64,000 nucleotides of DNA from Polyangium fumosum (GTDB lineage: Bacteria > Myxococcota_A > Polyangia > Polyangiales > Polyangiaceae): the NCBI RefSeq assembly GCF_005144585.1, contig NZ_SSMQ01000041.1:1-64000 (forward strand). The letters run 5' to 3'. Each line of letters begins with the position of its first letter. Position 1 is the stretch's first letter. The position numbers and the translations under genes are program-made. This document shows positions 27,613 to 37,300 of the stretch, piece by piece. The notes below the pieces were generated by a model. That model saw nothing but the letters and a program-made list of their open reading frames with translations, had not been told where the DNA came from and ran no database searches.

Positions 27613-28542
27613 TCAGGGGCCGGCGGGCGCCGCCGGATCAAACGACGGGAAATAATCCGACCGGAACTTCAGCTCCACCTCGCCCATGATTTCGGCGTCG
27701 AGGGTCGTGACCGCGGTCTTTTGCTCGTTCACGACGTTGACCTTGAGCGTGGTGGACTGCTTGGTCCTGGCCCCGCCGAGCTGGAACCCGAGGGCGCGCT
27801 TCAGCACCGAGCCGCTGAGGCTGCCGCCGATGTTCGAGGCCTGCACCGTGTAATCGGTCGTCGCGCTGGACGACTGCTGCGCGTCGGATTCGGACGCGGA
27901 CACGTGGAATGTTATCTTGGTCGCGATGCGGCCCTCGGTGATCACGAGCTTCTGCATGCCGAGCTTCAGGATCGTGAGGAGCTTGTCATACGAGGCCTTG
28001 AGCTCCTTGCGGAACTTCGCGAGCGTGAAGGCATAAAGGCGCTCGGCGGGCATCTCGTTGTTCGCGGTGAGGACTTGGTTGTCGTAGATCGTGCGCTCGA
28101 TGGGGCTCAATTCGCCGGCGAACTTTACGGGGACGACGACGCCCGCGTAATGCGCCTTGAAATCCGCGAGCTTCGTCGCGTCGATCTTGATCGTGTCCGG
28201 CGTGTAGACGGCACCGGCGCGCGAGAACGTGGTCCAGCCCGCGTCGCCGAAGGTCGGTCGAATGAAGTTCGCGATGTACTTGATGACGTCGCCCGTATTG
28301 CCTTCCAGGTTGGGGAAGGTGCGCTGCTCGTAGGCTTCGAGCGAGCCGGAGACGCTGGCGACGAGCTCGGTGTACGCTTCGAGCTGCTCCATCGTCGAAT
28401 CGACGATCGTGCCGAAGACGTTGCGGACGAGGCCGGACGTGAAGTCCACGAAAGTATCGAGCACGGCCTGTCCCTTGAGGACGGCGTCGATCGCCCGACC
28501 CGTGGCAGATTCCTCGAGCTTGTTGAGTTCGAGTGGTCCCAT
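27613..28542 (-). CDS. Unknown protein heading a four-gene cluster
   Basis: 309 aa. The ATG at 28542 has GGAGGATC upstream and is preferred over the longer frame to 28608. No signal peptide or membrane helix. Helical N-terminal half (residues 20-75, with VLDTFVDFTSGLVRNVFG and STMEQLEAYTEL), a beta-rich remainder, and a Ser/Gln/Thr-rich loop around residues 205-220. It is the larger paralogue of the 26567-27319 product. First gene of the cluster, with two perfect inverted repeats in its upstream region that could be operators. No family recognised. Confidence 0.78.
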   Translation of the reverse strand: MGPLELNKLEESATGRAIDAVLKGQAVLDTFVDFTSGLVRNVFGTIVDSTMEQLEAYTELVASVSGSLEAYEQRTFPNLEGNTGDVIKYIANFIRPTFGDAGWTTFSRAGAVYTPDTIKIDATKLADFKAHYAGVVVPVKFAGELSPIERTIYDNQVLTANNEMPAERLYAFTLAKFRKELKASYDKLLTILKLGMQKLVITEGRIATKITFHVSASESDAQQSSSATTDYTVQASNIGGSLSGSVLKRALGFQLGGARTKQSTTLKVNVVNEQKTAVTTLDAEIMGEVELKFRSDYFPSFDPAAPAGP

Positions 28543-28629
28543 ACTAAGGATCCTCCAATTCTTCGCGGGCCCGTCCCTCCCCATGAACCCACAACCACGC
28601 GGGTACATGGGCGGCGCAATCTTGTGGCC

Positions 28630-28654
28630 ATGCCATCGACCACACGGATGGCAT
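28630..28654. promoter_or_regulatory. Inverted repeat ATGCCATC-N9-GATGGCAT
   Basis: Perfect 8-bp arms separated by 9 bp, centred 100 bp upstream of the ATG at 28542. Could be an operator or an RNA hairpin in the leader of the four-gene cluster. Confidence 0.45.
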
Positions 28655-28700
28655 TCGCGAAGTATTTGTAGTGAACAAAAATCGCGAGCCGGTCAATGCA

Positions 28701-28726
28701 AGAATGTCACACGAATGGGACATTCT
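28701..28726. promoter_or_regulatory. Inverted repeat AGAATGTC-N10-GACATTCT
   Basis: Perfect 8-bp arms separated by 10 bp, a geometry typical of dimeric regulator operators. It lies just upstream, on the minus strand, of the TTGACC/TACAAAT promoter-like pair, so an activator or repressor of the four-gene cluster could bind here. No regulator gene is adjacent. Confidence 0.5.
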
Positions 28727-28844
28727 TTGTCCATCGCCGGATTGACAATGCGCGCGGAAGATTCCACGTCGCCCACGGCGGGATTCCTGCGAGGGGGCGC
28801 GGGCGCCTGGCGGGATCGGCTCTTGCGGCGCTAAGGCGCCGGGC

Positions 28845-29846
28845 TCAATCCTCGCGCACGAGGAGCTTGCGCAGGAGCTCCAGCGGATGGAAGCCGAGCA
28901 TCTCTTCGAGCTCTCCATGCTGCGCGCTTTTCGCGGCCCGATCCCACAATCGCTCGATCGACCCCGCCACCACGCCGTTCGAATCGACGCGCTCCATCAC
29001 CTTGCGCATCGCCAAAAACGCCGCGCGGCTCGCGTCGATCCCCAGCGGAATCGCCATCGGCGCCGGGAGCGGCGAAAGGATGATGTCGCGCACGAACGCT
29101 GCGCGCGCCCACGCGCCCGGGCTCGGGTCCACTTCGAGCGCGCGGAAGCTCGCCGTCTCCGCATAACAGCCGAACGCGATGGGCCCGACGCGATCCTCGA
29201 TCGCATGCGAGAGGTGCCGGTAGTCGCGGCGCCAGTCGCCCGAGAGCAGGCCCATGTCGCCGCGGATCTCGTCGGGGCCGAGGATCAAGCTGATGCCGTC
29301 CTGTCCGCGACGCAGCGCCACGCTCGTCCAGAGCTCGCCGCCCTCGAAGATGCCGAGCACCAGCGCCTTGCCGATCGGGCACACCGCGTCGAGGCTCGTG
29401 CGCACCATGCCCGGCGTCGGGATCGGGACACCACGCAGGCGCAGCGGCCAGGCCGAGAGGCGGCCCGCCGCGAGCTCGGCCTGCGCGAGCGAGAAGAGCG
29501 TGAGCGTCTGCGTGGCGAGGTCGTCGCCTTTGCGCGCGCGCGAAGCGAAGCGCTCCATGATCCGCTCGAGCGTGCCGCTCTCGAGCACGATGCAGAAGCT
29601 CGCCTCGTGGCGCTTCGCGAGCTCCTCGGCGGTCATCGGCCACGTGATGTCACCCGTGCCGAGGCGGCCGACGGTCGTGTGCAGGAGCTTGCGGAGGCGG
29701 CCGTGGTCGTGGATGGCGATCACGCCGCCGCGCGGGCGGTTTGGATCACGCAGCTCGCCCGTGGTGCGTCGGGGCCGAAAGAGCGACAGGACGCGGACCC
29801 AGTCCGTCGCGGTGAACCCCTCGAAGCGTACGTGGGGGGAGAGCAC
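28845..29846 (-). CDS. Hypothetical protein
   Basis: 333 aa from a GTG at 29846. No signal peptide or membrane helix. It is mixed alpha/beta, with long Leu/Arg-rich helices and a C-terminal helical segment (EEMLGFHPLELLRKLLV). No catalytic motif or family recognised. The gene lies 33 nt after the VanW-family gene on the same strand and may be cotranscribed with it. Existence is supported by length and codon bias against the shadow ORF on the other strand. Confidence 0.7.
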   Translation of the reverse strand: MLSPHVRFEGFTATDWVRVLSLFRPRRTTGELRDPNRPRGGVIAIHDHGRLRKLLHTTVGRLGTGDITWPMTAEELAKRHEASFCIVLESGTLERIMERFASRARKGDDLATQTLTLFSLAQAELAAGRLSAWPLRLRGVPIPTPGMVRTSLDAVCPIGKALVLGIFEGGELWTSVALRRGQDGISLILGPDEIRGDMGLLSGDWRRDYRHLSHAIEDRVGPIAFGCYAETASFRALEVDPSPGAWARAAFVRDIILSPLPAPMAIPLGIDASRAAFLAMRKVMERVDSNGVVAGSIERLWDRAAKSAQHGELEEMLGFHPLELLRKLLVRED

Positions 29847-29879
29847 GGCGGCGCAGGGTAGCCCGAGGCGCGGAGGTTG

Positions 29880-31583
29880 TCAGGTCCCGCTCTCGGCCGC
29901 GGGCTTCTTCTTCTTGCGCTTCTTCTTCTTGCCCTTGTCGTCCTCGGGCTTCTTGGTCTTGCCCTCGTCCTTCGGCTCCGCCGAGGCAGGCTGCGTCGCC
30001 GATGCCTCGCCCTCGCTCGCGCCTTCGGCCGTGTCCTTGCTGCGGTAGTGCGAGAAGCCGAGCTTCTCGTAGTAGCCTGGCTTGCCCGTCTGTCCGGGCT
30101 CGCGGCTCTCGATCGTGCCGCCGCCGGGCTGGGGCTCGGTGACGCCCGGCGTACGGATGTCGGGGCCCTGCGTGACCACGAGGTACTCGTCCACGACGTA
30201 CTCGGGGTGCTCGTCGTCCTTCGCCTTGGTGTCGAGTTCCTTCGGGCCCGTGCCGACGTTGATGATCTGCGCCGTCGGCGGGTACGAGTCGCTCCACTTG
30301 TAACGAAGCGCGTGCGCGCCGTCGCGCACGACGCGCGAGCTCGTGGTCTTGAAGCCGGGGATGCCGCGCTGCGCGAGCACGCGCATGCCCTCGGGGAGCT
30401 TCGGCGTCTGGCGCTCGACCTCCTCGAACGGGAGGGTCGCGTCGATGCGCCGGAAGTACGTGACCGTGTGGCGGCGCTCGGGGCCGAGGATCTCGGCACG
30501 TACGACGCCGTTCGAAACCGTCTCGTGCAGGACGATCGGGAAGTCGAAGGGGTTGCGGAAGCGGAAGCTGATCGTCGGGTAGACGACGGTCGCGTCGAGG
30601 CCGAGCTTGATGTAGGAGCTCGGCCGCGAGTGCGGGTAGCGCTCGACGATGTCGAGGCCGGCGAAGAACGCCGCGCCGTGCAGGGTGCCGGAGATCTGGC
30701 AGGTGCCGCCGCCGAGGCCGTCGACGAGCTCGCCCTGCGCGATGACGGTCGCGACGCGGTAGCCGTGCGCCTCGTCGCGTGGGCCGACGACGTCGTTGAA
30801 GTCGAAGATCTCGCCGGGCATGACGACGGCGCCGTCGAGCTTCGAGGCCGCGAGGCGAAGGTTGTACGTGCGGTCCCGCGTGCGTTCGCCTTGTGTGTAG
30901 CGCGTCTCGAAGTAGCCGAGCACGTGGCCGAACTCGACGTTGCCGAGCTGCTCGGCGCGGCGCTTCGGCGGGACGGTCTCGACGGCGGCCGCGACCTCGT
31001 CCGCGCCCTGGCGGAAGGCCGCGTCGATGCGCGCGATCGTGCCGTAGACGTCGAGCCGGTGGCCGTCCTTCTCGGGGACGAGTTTTTTCTGGGCGAGGTC
31101 GACGTAGGCGTCGGTCGCGGCCGCGTCGAGCTCGCTCTTCAGCGCGAGGAGTTTGTCGACGGCGGCCTCGGCGTCGAGGATGAGCGGCAAGGGGACGTCG
31201 AGCGGCTTGCCGGGGTTCGTGCTGTCGTGGGCGCGGCGGAGGGGGCTCTCGGGGCGGAGCGCCTCGCGCACGAAGCCGGCGAGGCGGACGCGGTCGATCT
31301 CGGCGCCGAGCGCGCCGCGGCGGATCTTGCGGCCCGTGCCGTCGGGCAGCTTGATCGTGATCTCGCCGGTCGCGTACCTGCGCACGAGGTCGAGCGCGTT
31401 CGCGACGGGATCCCCCTGCATCGGCACGGTCATGCCGGCGACGTGCAGCGCGGGCGTGGGATGCACGACGGGCGCCTCGGGCGCGGGCGGCAGGAGGAGC
31501 CACGTGATGCCGAGGCCGGAGGCGATCGCGACGGCGGCCATCGCCGCATACCGTTTCACCTCGGAGGATCGCGGGGCTCGCAT
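29880..31583 (-). CDS. VanW family protein, membrane-anchored
   Basis: 567 aa from the ATG at 31583. One N-terminal membrane helix (AAMAAVAIASGLGITWLLL) places the rest outside the cytoplasm. Residues about 60-210 resemble the peptidoglycan-binding-type repeats that precede VanW. The VanW core follows (YNLRLAASKLDGAVVMPGE, DFNDVVGPR, GGGTCQISGTLHGAAFFAGL, RYPHSRPSSYIKLGLDATV). The C-terminus is a long low-complexity tail ending in Lys runs (KGKKKKRKKKK). VanW occurs in some vancomycin-resistance clusters, but its biochemical role is unknown; no other van genes are here. A cell-envelope role is the reasonable inference. Confidence 0.88.
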   Translation of the reverse strand: MRAPRSSEVKRYAAMAAVAIASGLGITWLLLPPAPEAPVVHPTPALHVAGMTVPMQGDPVANALDLVRRYATGEITIKLPDGTGRKIRRGALGAEIDRVRLAGFVREALRPESPLRRAHDSTNPGKPLDVPLPLILDAEAAVDKLLALKSELDAAATDAYVDLAQKKLVPEKDGHRLDVYGTIARIDAAFRQGADEVAAAVETVPPKRRAEQLGNVEFGHVLGYFETRYTQGERTRDRTYNLRLAASKLDGAVVMPGEIFDFNDVVGPRDEAHGYRVATVIAQGELVDGLGGGTCQISGTLHGAAFFAGLDIVERYPHSRPSSYIKLGLDATVVYPTISFRFRNPFDFPIVLHETVSNGVVRAEILGPERRHTVTYFRRIDATLPFEEVERQTPKLPEGMRVLAQRGIPGFKTTSSRVVRDGAHALRYKWSDSYPPTAQIINVGTGPKELDTKAKDDEHPEYVVDEYLVVTQGPDIRTPGVTEPQPGGGTIESREPGQTGKPGYYEKLGFSHYRSKDTAEGASEGEASATQPASAEPKDEGKTKKPEDDKGKKKKRKKKKPAAESGT

Positions 31584-31779
31584 CGCCCGGGCATCTTGGA
31601 AAGAGAGGGGCGAGGCGTCAAGGGAACGGCGCACTGCAACAGTGTTGCAAAAGCATCCGGGGTGGTTTAGAAGAGACGTCGTGGCACGGCGGTTCGTTGG
31701 TCGACCGCCGTGCATCACGCCGCTCGCGGGGGCGCGGGTTCCGGGACCGCTTCTTCTCCGCGCCCTCGCGAGCGTTTTT

Positions 31780-31807
31780 CTGACAGCGCGCTAGCGCGCT
31801 TCGTCAG
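31780..31807. repeat. Strong hairpin at the 3' end of the OYE-family gene
   Basis: CTGAC-AGCGCGC-TA-GCGCGCT-TC-GTCAG: a 7-bp perfect stem extended by a 5-bp stem across a 2-nt bulge, overlapping the stop codon of the minus-strand gene. No T-run follows on the minus strand, so intrinsic termination is not certain. Confidence 0.5.
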
Positions 31808-32888
31808 CGACAAAACCCTTCCAGCGGCGCATGTAGTTGACGAAGGTCTCGCCGAGGCCCCGCGCGCGAAGCTCGTCGGGCGTGGCCGGAGGCCTCGTCG
31901 GCTGCCACGCGGGGTCCCGCGAAGCGCGCGGCCAGTCGGGGTTCAGGATGGCGGCGCGGCCGAGCGCGAGGGCGTCGGCGCCTTGTTCGAGGAGCGACGT
32001 GGCCTCGGCGCGCGTCCAAATCTTGCCCGCGACGAGGAGCGGGACGTCCGCCGGGAGCGCGCGGCGGAAGAGCGGGATGGGATGCTCGTCGGGGCGCTTC
32101 TTCGTGTTCGCGAAGCTGTCCCAGAGCGAGACGTGGAGGAAGTCGATCCCGTCGTCGGCGAGCCACCCGGAGAGCGTGAGGTTCTCGTCGAGGTCGAGGC
32201 CCTTCGACTGCGCCATGTCCTCGGGCGAGATGCGCATGCCGACGAGGAACGACGCGGGCACGGCGGCACGGACGGCGCGCGTGGCTTCGCGCATGAGGCG
32301 CGCGCGGTTCTCCAGGGAGCCGCCGTAGGCGTCGTCGCGCTTGTTGCCGGTGGCGCTCAGGAACTGGCCGAGGAGGTAGCCGTGCGCGCCGTGCAGCTCG
32401 ACGCCGTCGAAGCCCGCGCGGCTCGCGCGCACGGCGGCGTCGCGGAACGCGGCGATCACGCGCTCGATGTCCTCGCTCGTCGCGGCGCGTGGGTTCGCAG
32501 GGTCGCTCTCCATCTCGCTCGCGCTCCACGGGCGCGTACCGATGAGGCGCGCGTCGGCGCGTGCGCCGCCGTGGAAGATCTGCACCATGGAGACGGCGCC
32601 GTGCTCGCGCAGCGTGGTGGCGAGGCGCGTGAGGCCCGGCAGGAGCCGATCGTCGAAGATGCCGAGCTCGCCGTCCCAGCCCTGGCCGTCCTGCGTGACG
32701 TGCGAGGCGCAGGTGGTGATGACGCCGAAGCCGCCTTCGGCGCGGAGCTTCAGCCAGCGGTGCTCGTCGTCGGAGAGCGCGCCGTCGGCGTGGCTCTGGA
32801 GGTTCGTCATCGCGGCGAGGGCGACACGATTGCGGGCCGTGCGGCCGTTGCGGAAGGTGAGCGGTTCGAAGAGGTCTTTCGAGGCCAT
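31791..32888 (-). CDS. Old Yellow Enzyme family NAD(P)H:flavin oxidoreductase
   Basis: 365 aa (family about 340-370), soluble TIM barrel binding FMN. Characteristic segments: LFEPLTFRNGRTARNRVALAAMTN at the start (shown in part), VQIFHGGARAD, GFDGVELHGAHGYLLGQFLS, DDAYGGSLENRARL, and VAGKIWTRAEA with ADALALGRAAI for phosphate binding. The HGAHG pair supplies the substrate-binding His residues common in the NADH:flavin oxidoreductase branch. It should reduce activated alkenes or similar substrates; the physiological substrate is unknown. Stands alone on the minus strand, ending in a strong hairpin. Confidence 0.93.
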   Translation of the reverse strand: MASKDLFEPLTFRNGRTARNRVALAAMTNLQSHADGALSDDEHRWLKLRAEGGFGVITTCASHVTQDGQGWDGELGIFDDRLLPGLTRLATTLREHGAVSMVQIFHGGARADARLIGTRPWSASEMESDPANPRAATSEDIERVIAAFRDAAVRASRAGFDGVELHGAHGYLLGQFLSATGNKRDDAYGGSLENRARLMREATRAVRAAVPASFLVGMRISPEDMAQSKGLDLDENLTLSGWLADDGIDFLHVSLWDSFANTKKRPDEHPIPLFRRALPADVPLLVAGKIWTRAEATSLLEQGADALALGRAAILNPDWPRASRDPAWQPTRPPATPDELRARGLGETFVNYMRRWKGFVADEAR

Positions 32889-33101
32889 CGTGCGGCGAGG
32901 CTAGCAGCGCCGGAGGCGCGGGCCATCCTCGGACACACAATGTCCGAGTGGCGGGCTTCGTTCATTGAAATGCGCCGGGCGATCCATTAAAGAAAGCAGA
33001 CGTACCGCGGCCCGGAAGAGGGACGTGGCGAGGGCGGGCCGGACGCGCCGGCTGCCCGCGCTGCGCGGCGCGCGGACACGACGTGTTTTCACGAGGCTCG
33101 C

Positions 33102-34325
33102 ATGAACCTTGCTGCACAGCGCTCGCCCGCGGCGCGCTCGAGCGTGGACGCTCGTTTCGTCGCCGATGAATTCCTCAGCCTTCGCGGCCGCGCCGTTCGA
33201 TGGGAGCTCGCCGCATGGTCGGGGGCGATCTCGCAGGCGCTCGCCCGCGCGCTCGCGCAGAGCCGCGAGGAGCGGCTGCCGGCGCTCGCGCCGTGCTTCG
33301 AGGAGGCGACGATCGTCGCAGGGCACCTCGGCAGGCACGAGGACGCGCGCCGCATCGCCGAGGCCGCGGTCCGTTTTTATGCGACGACCGCGCGGCAGAA
33401 ACGATCGGCCGAGGCGCTCGCGTTCGCCGTCTCCGCGCTCGTCGGGCTCGGCGCCGCGGAGCGCGCGGCAGGTCGCCTCGACGAGGCGCTCTTGCACCTC
33501 GGGCGCGTGCGCTCGCTCGGGCTCGGCGCGGAGATCGGCGCGGGGCTCTTGCGCGTGTCGCGCGCGCAATGGGAGAGCGTGCTCGCGCTCGAGCCGGCCG
33601 CGGCGCGGGCGATCGCGCTCGCGTCGGCGACGGAGGCGCTCTCGGCGTTGCTCGCGGCGCGCAGGCTCGAAGACGTCGTCTCGCTCGCGCTCGTGTCGCG
33701 CCGCGGCGCGACCGATCCCCCTGCGCTCGAATGGGCCCGCAAGGAGGCTGCGCTCTCCGCGCTTTGCCACCTCGGCCGCCCTGACGAGGCGCTCGCGCTC
33801 GCCGCGCGTTACACGGTGGAGGCGGGCGAGGCCGAGCGGCTCGTCTTCGAGCTGCGCCGCGCCGAGGTGCTCGCGTGTTTTGGCGACGCTTCGAAAGCGC
33901 GCGCGCTCGCCGAGGTGGTGCTCGGGCACCTCGAACGCAAATGGCGGTCGCGCCCCGGCACGCTCGAAGACGTGCGGCTCGCCGCGCGCGTGGCGAGGCT
34001 CTGCGCAGAGCTCGGCGAGGCGGCCTCGGCCGATTTTTGCTGGGCCGCGCTGGCCGAGGCGCTCGCGATCGGCGACGTGCCGCTGCAAGCGGAGCTGCTC
34101 GTGCACATCGTGGAGACGGACTGGGATCAGGAGCGGCGCGACGACGCGTCGGAGCTTTTGCGCGCCGTGGCGCTCGGCTCGGGGTATCGATTGCCGGCGG
34201 CCGAGCACCTGATTTCGCCCGAGGACGGACCACGCTCGTCGCGCTCGGCCGATGAACGTGCGCCTGGCTTCACCTCGCTCGTCGCCTCGCTCTGCGCGCT
34301 CGATCCGGGGCGGCGCACCTCGTGA
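33102..34325 (+). CDS. Helical repeat (TPR-like) protein
   Basis: 407 aa, almost entirely Ala/Leu/Arg/Glu-rich helices. Repeats of 30-40 residues resemble degenerate TPR units (for example EALLHLGRVRSLGLGAE and KEAALSALCHLGRPDEAL). No signal peptide or membrane helix. GAGG 5 nt before the ATG supports the start. Probably a protein-interaction scaffold; no partner domain is present. It lies 50 bp upstream of the VIT/VWA gene on the same strand and could be cotranscribed with it. Confidence 0.72.
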   Translation: MNLAAQRSPAARSSVDARFVADEFLSLRGRAVRWELAAWSGAISQALARALAQSREERLPALAPCFEEATIVAGHLGRHEDARRIAEAAVRFYATTARQKRSAEALAFAVSALVGLGAAERAAGRLDEALLHLGRVRSLGLGAEIGAGLLRVSRAQWESVLALEPAAARAIALASATEALSALLAARRLEDVVSLALVSRRGATDPPALEWARKEAALSALCHLGRPDEALALAARYTVEAGEAERLVFELRRAEVLACFGDASKARALAEVVLGHLERKWRSRPGTLEDVRLAARVARLCAELGEAASADFCWAALAEALAIGDVPLQAELLVHIVETDWDQERRDDASELLRAVALGSGYRLPAAEHLISPEDGPRSSRSADERAPGFTSLVASLCALDPGRRTS

Positions 34326-34375
34326 ACAACGGTAGAACGCCGCGCCGATCGGTGTAGCATCCGTCTCGGCCCGCC

Positions 34376-37300
34376 ATGACCGATCCCACGACCGACCGAA
34401 TCACCCAGGGCAGCATGCGCACGTCGAGCGGCGCGCCTTTGCCGCTCGAACACACCGACGTCGAGGCCAAGATCGACGGCCCCGTCGCGAGCGTCACGCT
34501 GAAGCAGCGTTTTCGCAACACGACGGGCGGGCCCATCGAGGCCGAATACCTCTTCCCGCTCCCGCACGAGGCGTCGGTGCACACGATGCGTTTTCGCATC
34601 GGCGCGCGAACGGTCGAGGCCGTCGTCAAGGAAAAGGAAGAAGCGAAGCGGGCCTACGAGGCCGCGCGACGCGAAGGGCGCAGCGCGACGTTGCTCGAAC
34701 AGGATCGGCCGAACCTGTTCACGCTGAGCGTCGCGAACATTCCGGACGGCGAGACGATCGAGGTGACACTCGGTTATCAGGAGAAGCTCGCGTTCGACGA
34801 GGGCGAGTGGCGCTTCGTGTTCCCGATGGTCACGGCCGAGCGCTACCACGCGAGGACGGCCGCCGACGTGCCGGGCGCGGGGGCGATTCGCCCGCCGCGC
34901 GCGGCGACGGGCGAGCGAAAAGCGGACGTGAGCGTCAGCGTGGAGATCCGCGCCGGCGTGCCGATCGAGCCGCCGCGCTCGCCCTCGCACCGGCTCGACG
35001 TCGAGCCCCTCGAAGGCGGCGCCTTCCGCGTGAAGCTGCACGCGTCGGAGACCGTGCCGAACCGCGATTTCGTGCTCGCCTACCACGCCGCGCACGACAA
35101 GGGCGTGCGGCCTCGGGTTCATTTCGAGCGCCAGGCCGACAAGATGGGCACGTTCCTGCTCGTCGTGACGCCGCCCGTCGCGCCGATCGAGGATCTCTCG
35201 CTCGCGGAGGCGGGCCCGGGTGGCGATCACCGCACGTTCCGCTGCAACAACTGCGGCGGCGCGCTCCGGGATCCTTCGGTCGTGAAGGAATGGCCGGGCC
35301 TCGGGCCGGCGTGGAAATGCGAATACTGCGGCGTGGTCGTGGCGGCGACGCGCGAGCTCGCCAAGGTGGGGCTGCCGCGGGACGTCGTCTTCCTCGTCGA
35401 TCGATCGTGCTCGATGCGCGGCCAGAGCCTCCCGCAGGCCCGTCGCGCGGTGCGCTTGATCCTCGATCACCTCGGGCCGGGGGATCGCGCGCAGGTGTTC
35501 GTGTTCGATCACGACCGGATTGCCGCGGACAAACAGGGGGAGACGTTCGTCCCGGTCACGAAGGAATGGGTCGAAGAGATCGACGTGTTCCTGCGGAGCA
35601 TGACGGCGCGCGGCGGCACGGAGCTCGAAGAGGCGCTCGTCCGCGCGGCGAAATTGCCCACCGAGAAGGGGCGGACGCGGCTCGTCGTGCTTCTCACGGA
35701 CGGCGCCGTGGGCAATGAGGGGCGGATCTTCCGGCGCGCGCCGGAGATCCTGGGCAAGGAGACCCGCCTTTACGTGCTCGGCGTGGGGCCTTCCGTGAAT
35801 CGGTATCTCGTCGAGCGGCTCGCGCGGGCGGGCGGCGGCGCGAGCGACGTGCTTTTGCCCGGCGAGGACGTCGAGACCGTCGTGCCGCGGTTCGCGCGCC
35901 GCGTCCGTCAGGCCGGCCCCGTGCTCACGAACCTGCGTTTGTCCTGGGATGATGCCATGCCCGTGGACGTGTATCCGAGCCCGGTGCCCGAGCTGTTTGG
36001 GGGACAAACCGTGCAGCTCCTCGGGCGTTTTGCCGGGTCGGGGAAGAGCCGGCTCGTGCTCACGGCGGAGCGCGCGACGGGCGAGCCGTTCCGGCAGGAG
36101 GTCGACGTGGAGCTGCCGGAGCAATCCGAGCAGATCCCGGGGCTCGAGCGGCTATGGGCGAGGCTCCGCATCGATGCACGTTTGTCACGGCTCGCCGAGG
36201 CGCCCGGCGAGGCGGCCGAGGTGCGCTTGGAGGTGCTCGCGCTCGCGCTCAAGCACAAGCTCCTGAGCCCGTACACGGCGCTCGTGGCCGAGGACAGCGA
36301 AAAACGTGTCGAGGGGCCCGCGAAGAAGGTGCAAATGGAGGCCGTGGCCTCGCACGCGGACGGGGGCGAGGACGGATTCGAGGACGCGGAAGATGCGCCG
36401 GCCGCGGAAGGCGGAGGGCCGTTCCTCGAAAAGGCGAGGCGGGAGCGAGGGGGCGGTGGCATGGATATGCTCTCCGCGCGATCGCTGTCTGCCCCGCCCG
36501 TGGCATCCGCCGGCCCGCGTGCTGCGGCGGCGCGACCCGCGATGGCCAAGGGCGCCGCGCCCCCCGCGCCGGGAGCGCCTCCGCCGCCCTCCCCGGCGTT
36601 TGGCGCGCCACCCGCGGCCAAGGCGGCGCCGCCGCCCGACCTCGGCTTGGTCGAAGCGTCCAAGTCCAGGGGCGGCGGAGGGTTTTTCTCGAAGGTGAAG
36701 GAAGCCTTCGGGATCGGCGGCAAAGCAAAAGAGGAAGCGGCGTCGGCGACGATGGATTTCATGCCGATGGAGGAGCCCGCGTTGGCGGACGACGACGACG
36801 CGCTGTCCATGCCGCCCGACCTCGCGGTTCTCGAATCGAGCGCCCCCGCCCCGAAACCGGTGGCCGCGCCCGCGCCCGCGAGGCCAGCGCCGCAAGGCCG
36901 CTCGCAGAATGCGCCGTCGCTGCAATCGAACGACTCCGAGGCGTATTCGCCCGAGATGCTCGCGCGCGTGGCGAGCGCCGGGGTCGGCGAGCTCGATCTC
37001 GTGTTCCTCGTCGACGAGACGGGCAGCATGGGCGAATACATCGAGCAGGTGAAGCGCAGGCTCGTCGAGATCATCGACGCCCTCCGTCACGCCCCGCTCT
37101 GCCGCAGCCTGCGCCTCGGAATCGTGAGCTACCGCGATCATCCCCCGCAGGATCGCTCCTTCGCGAGCCGCGTCGTGCCCCTCACGGACGATATCGCGTC
37201 GATCAAGAAGGGCGTCGAGCGCATGGAGGCCTCGGGCGGCGGCGACGGGCCGGAGTCGGTGACGGACGGGCTCTTCGACCTCGTGCGGCTCGATTGGCGG

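Larger units (their letters stand above)
28543..28844. other. Intergenic region upstream of the four-gene cluster
   Basis: 302 bp, clearly more AT-rich than its surroundings around 28650-28730. Contains two perfect 8-bp inverted repeats (28630-28654 and 28701-28726) and on the minus strand TTGACC followed by TACAAAT with a 20-nt spacer, longer than standard. It also holds the start-proximal leader of the cluster. No gene of its own seen. Confidence 0.6.
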
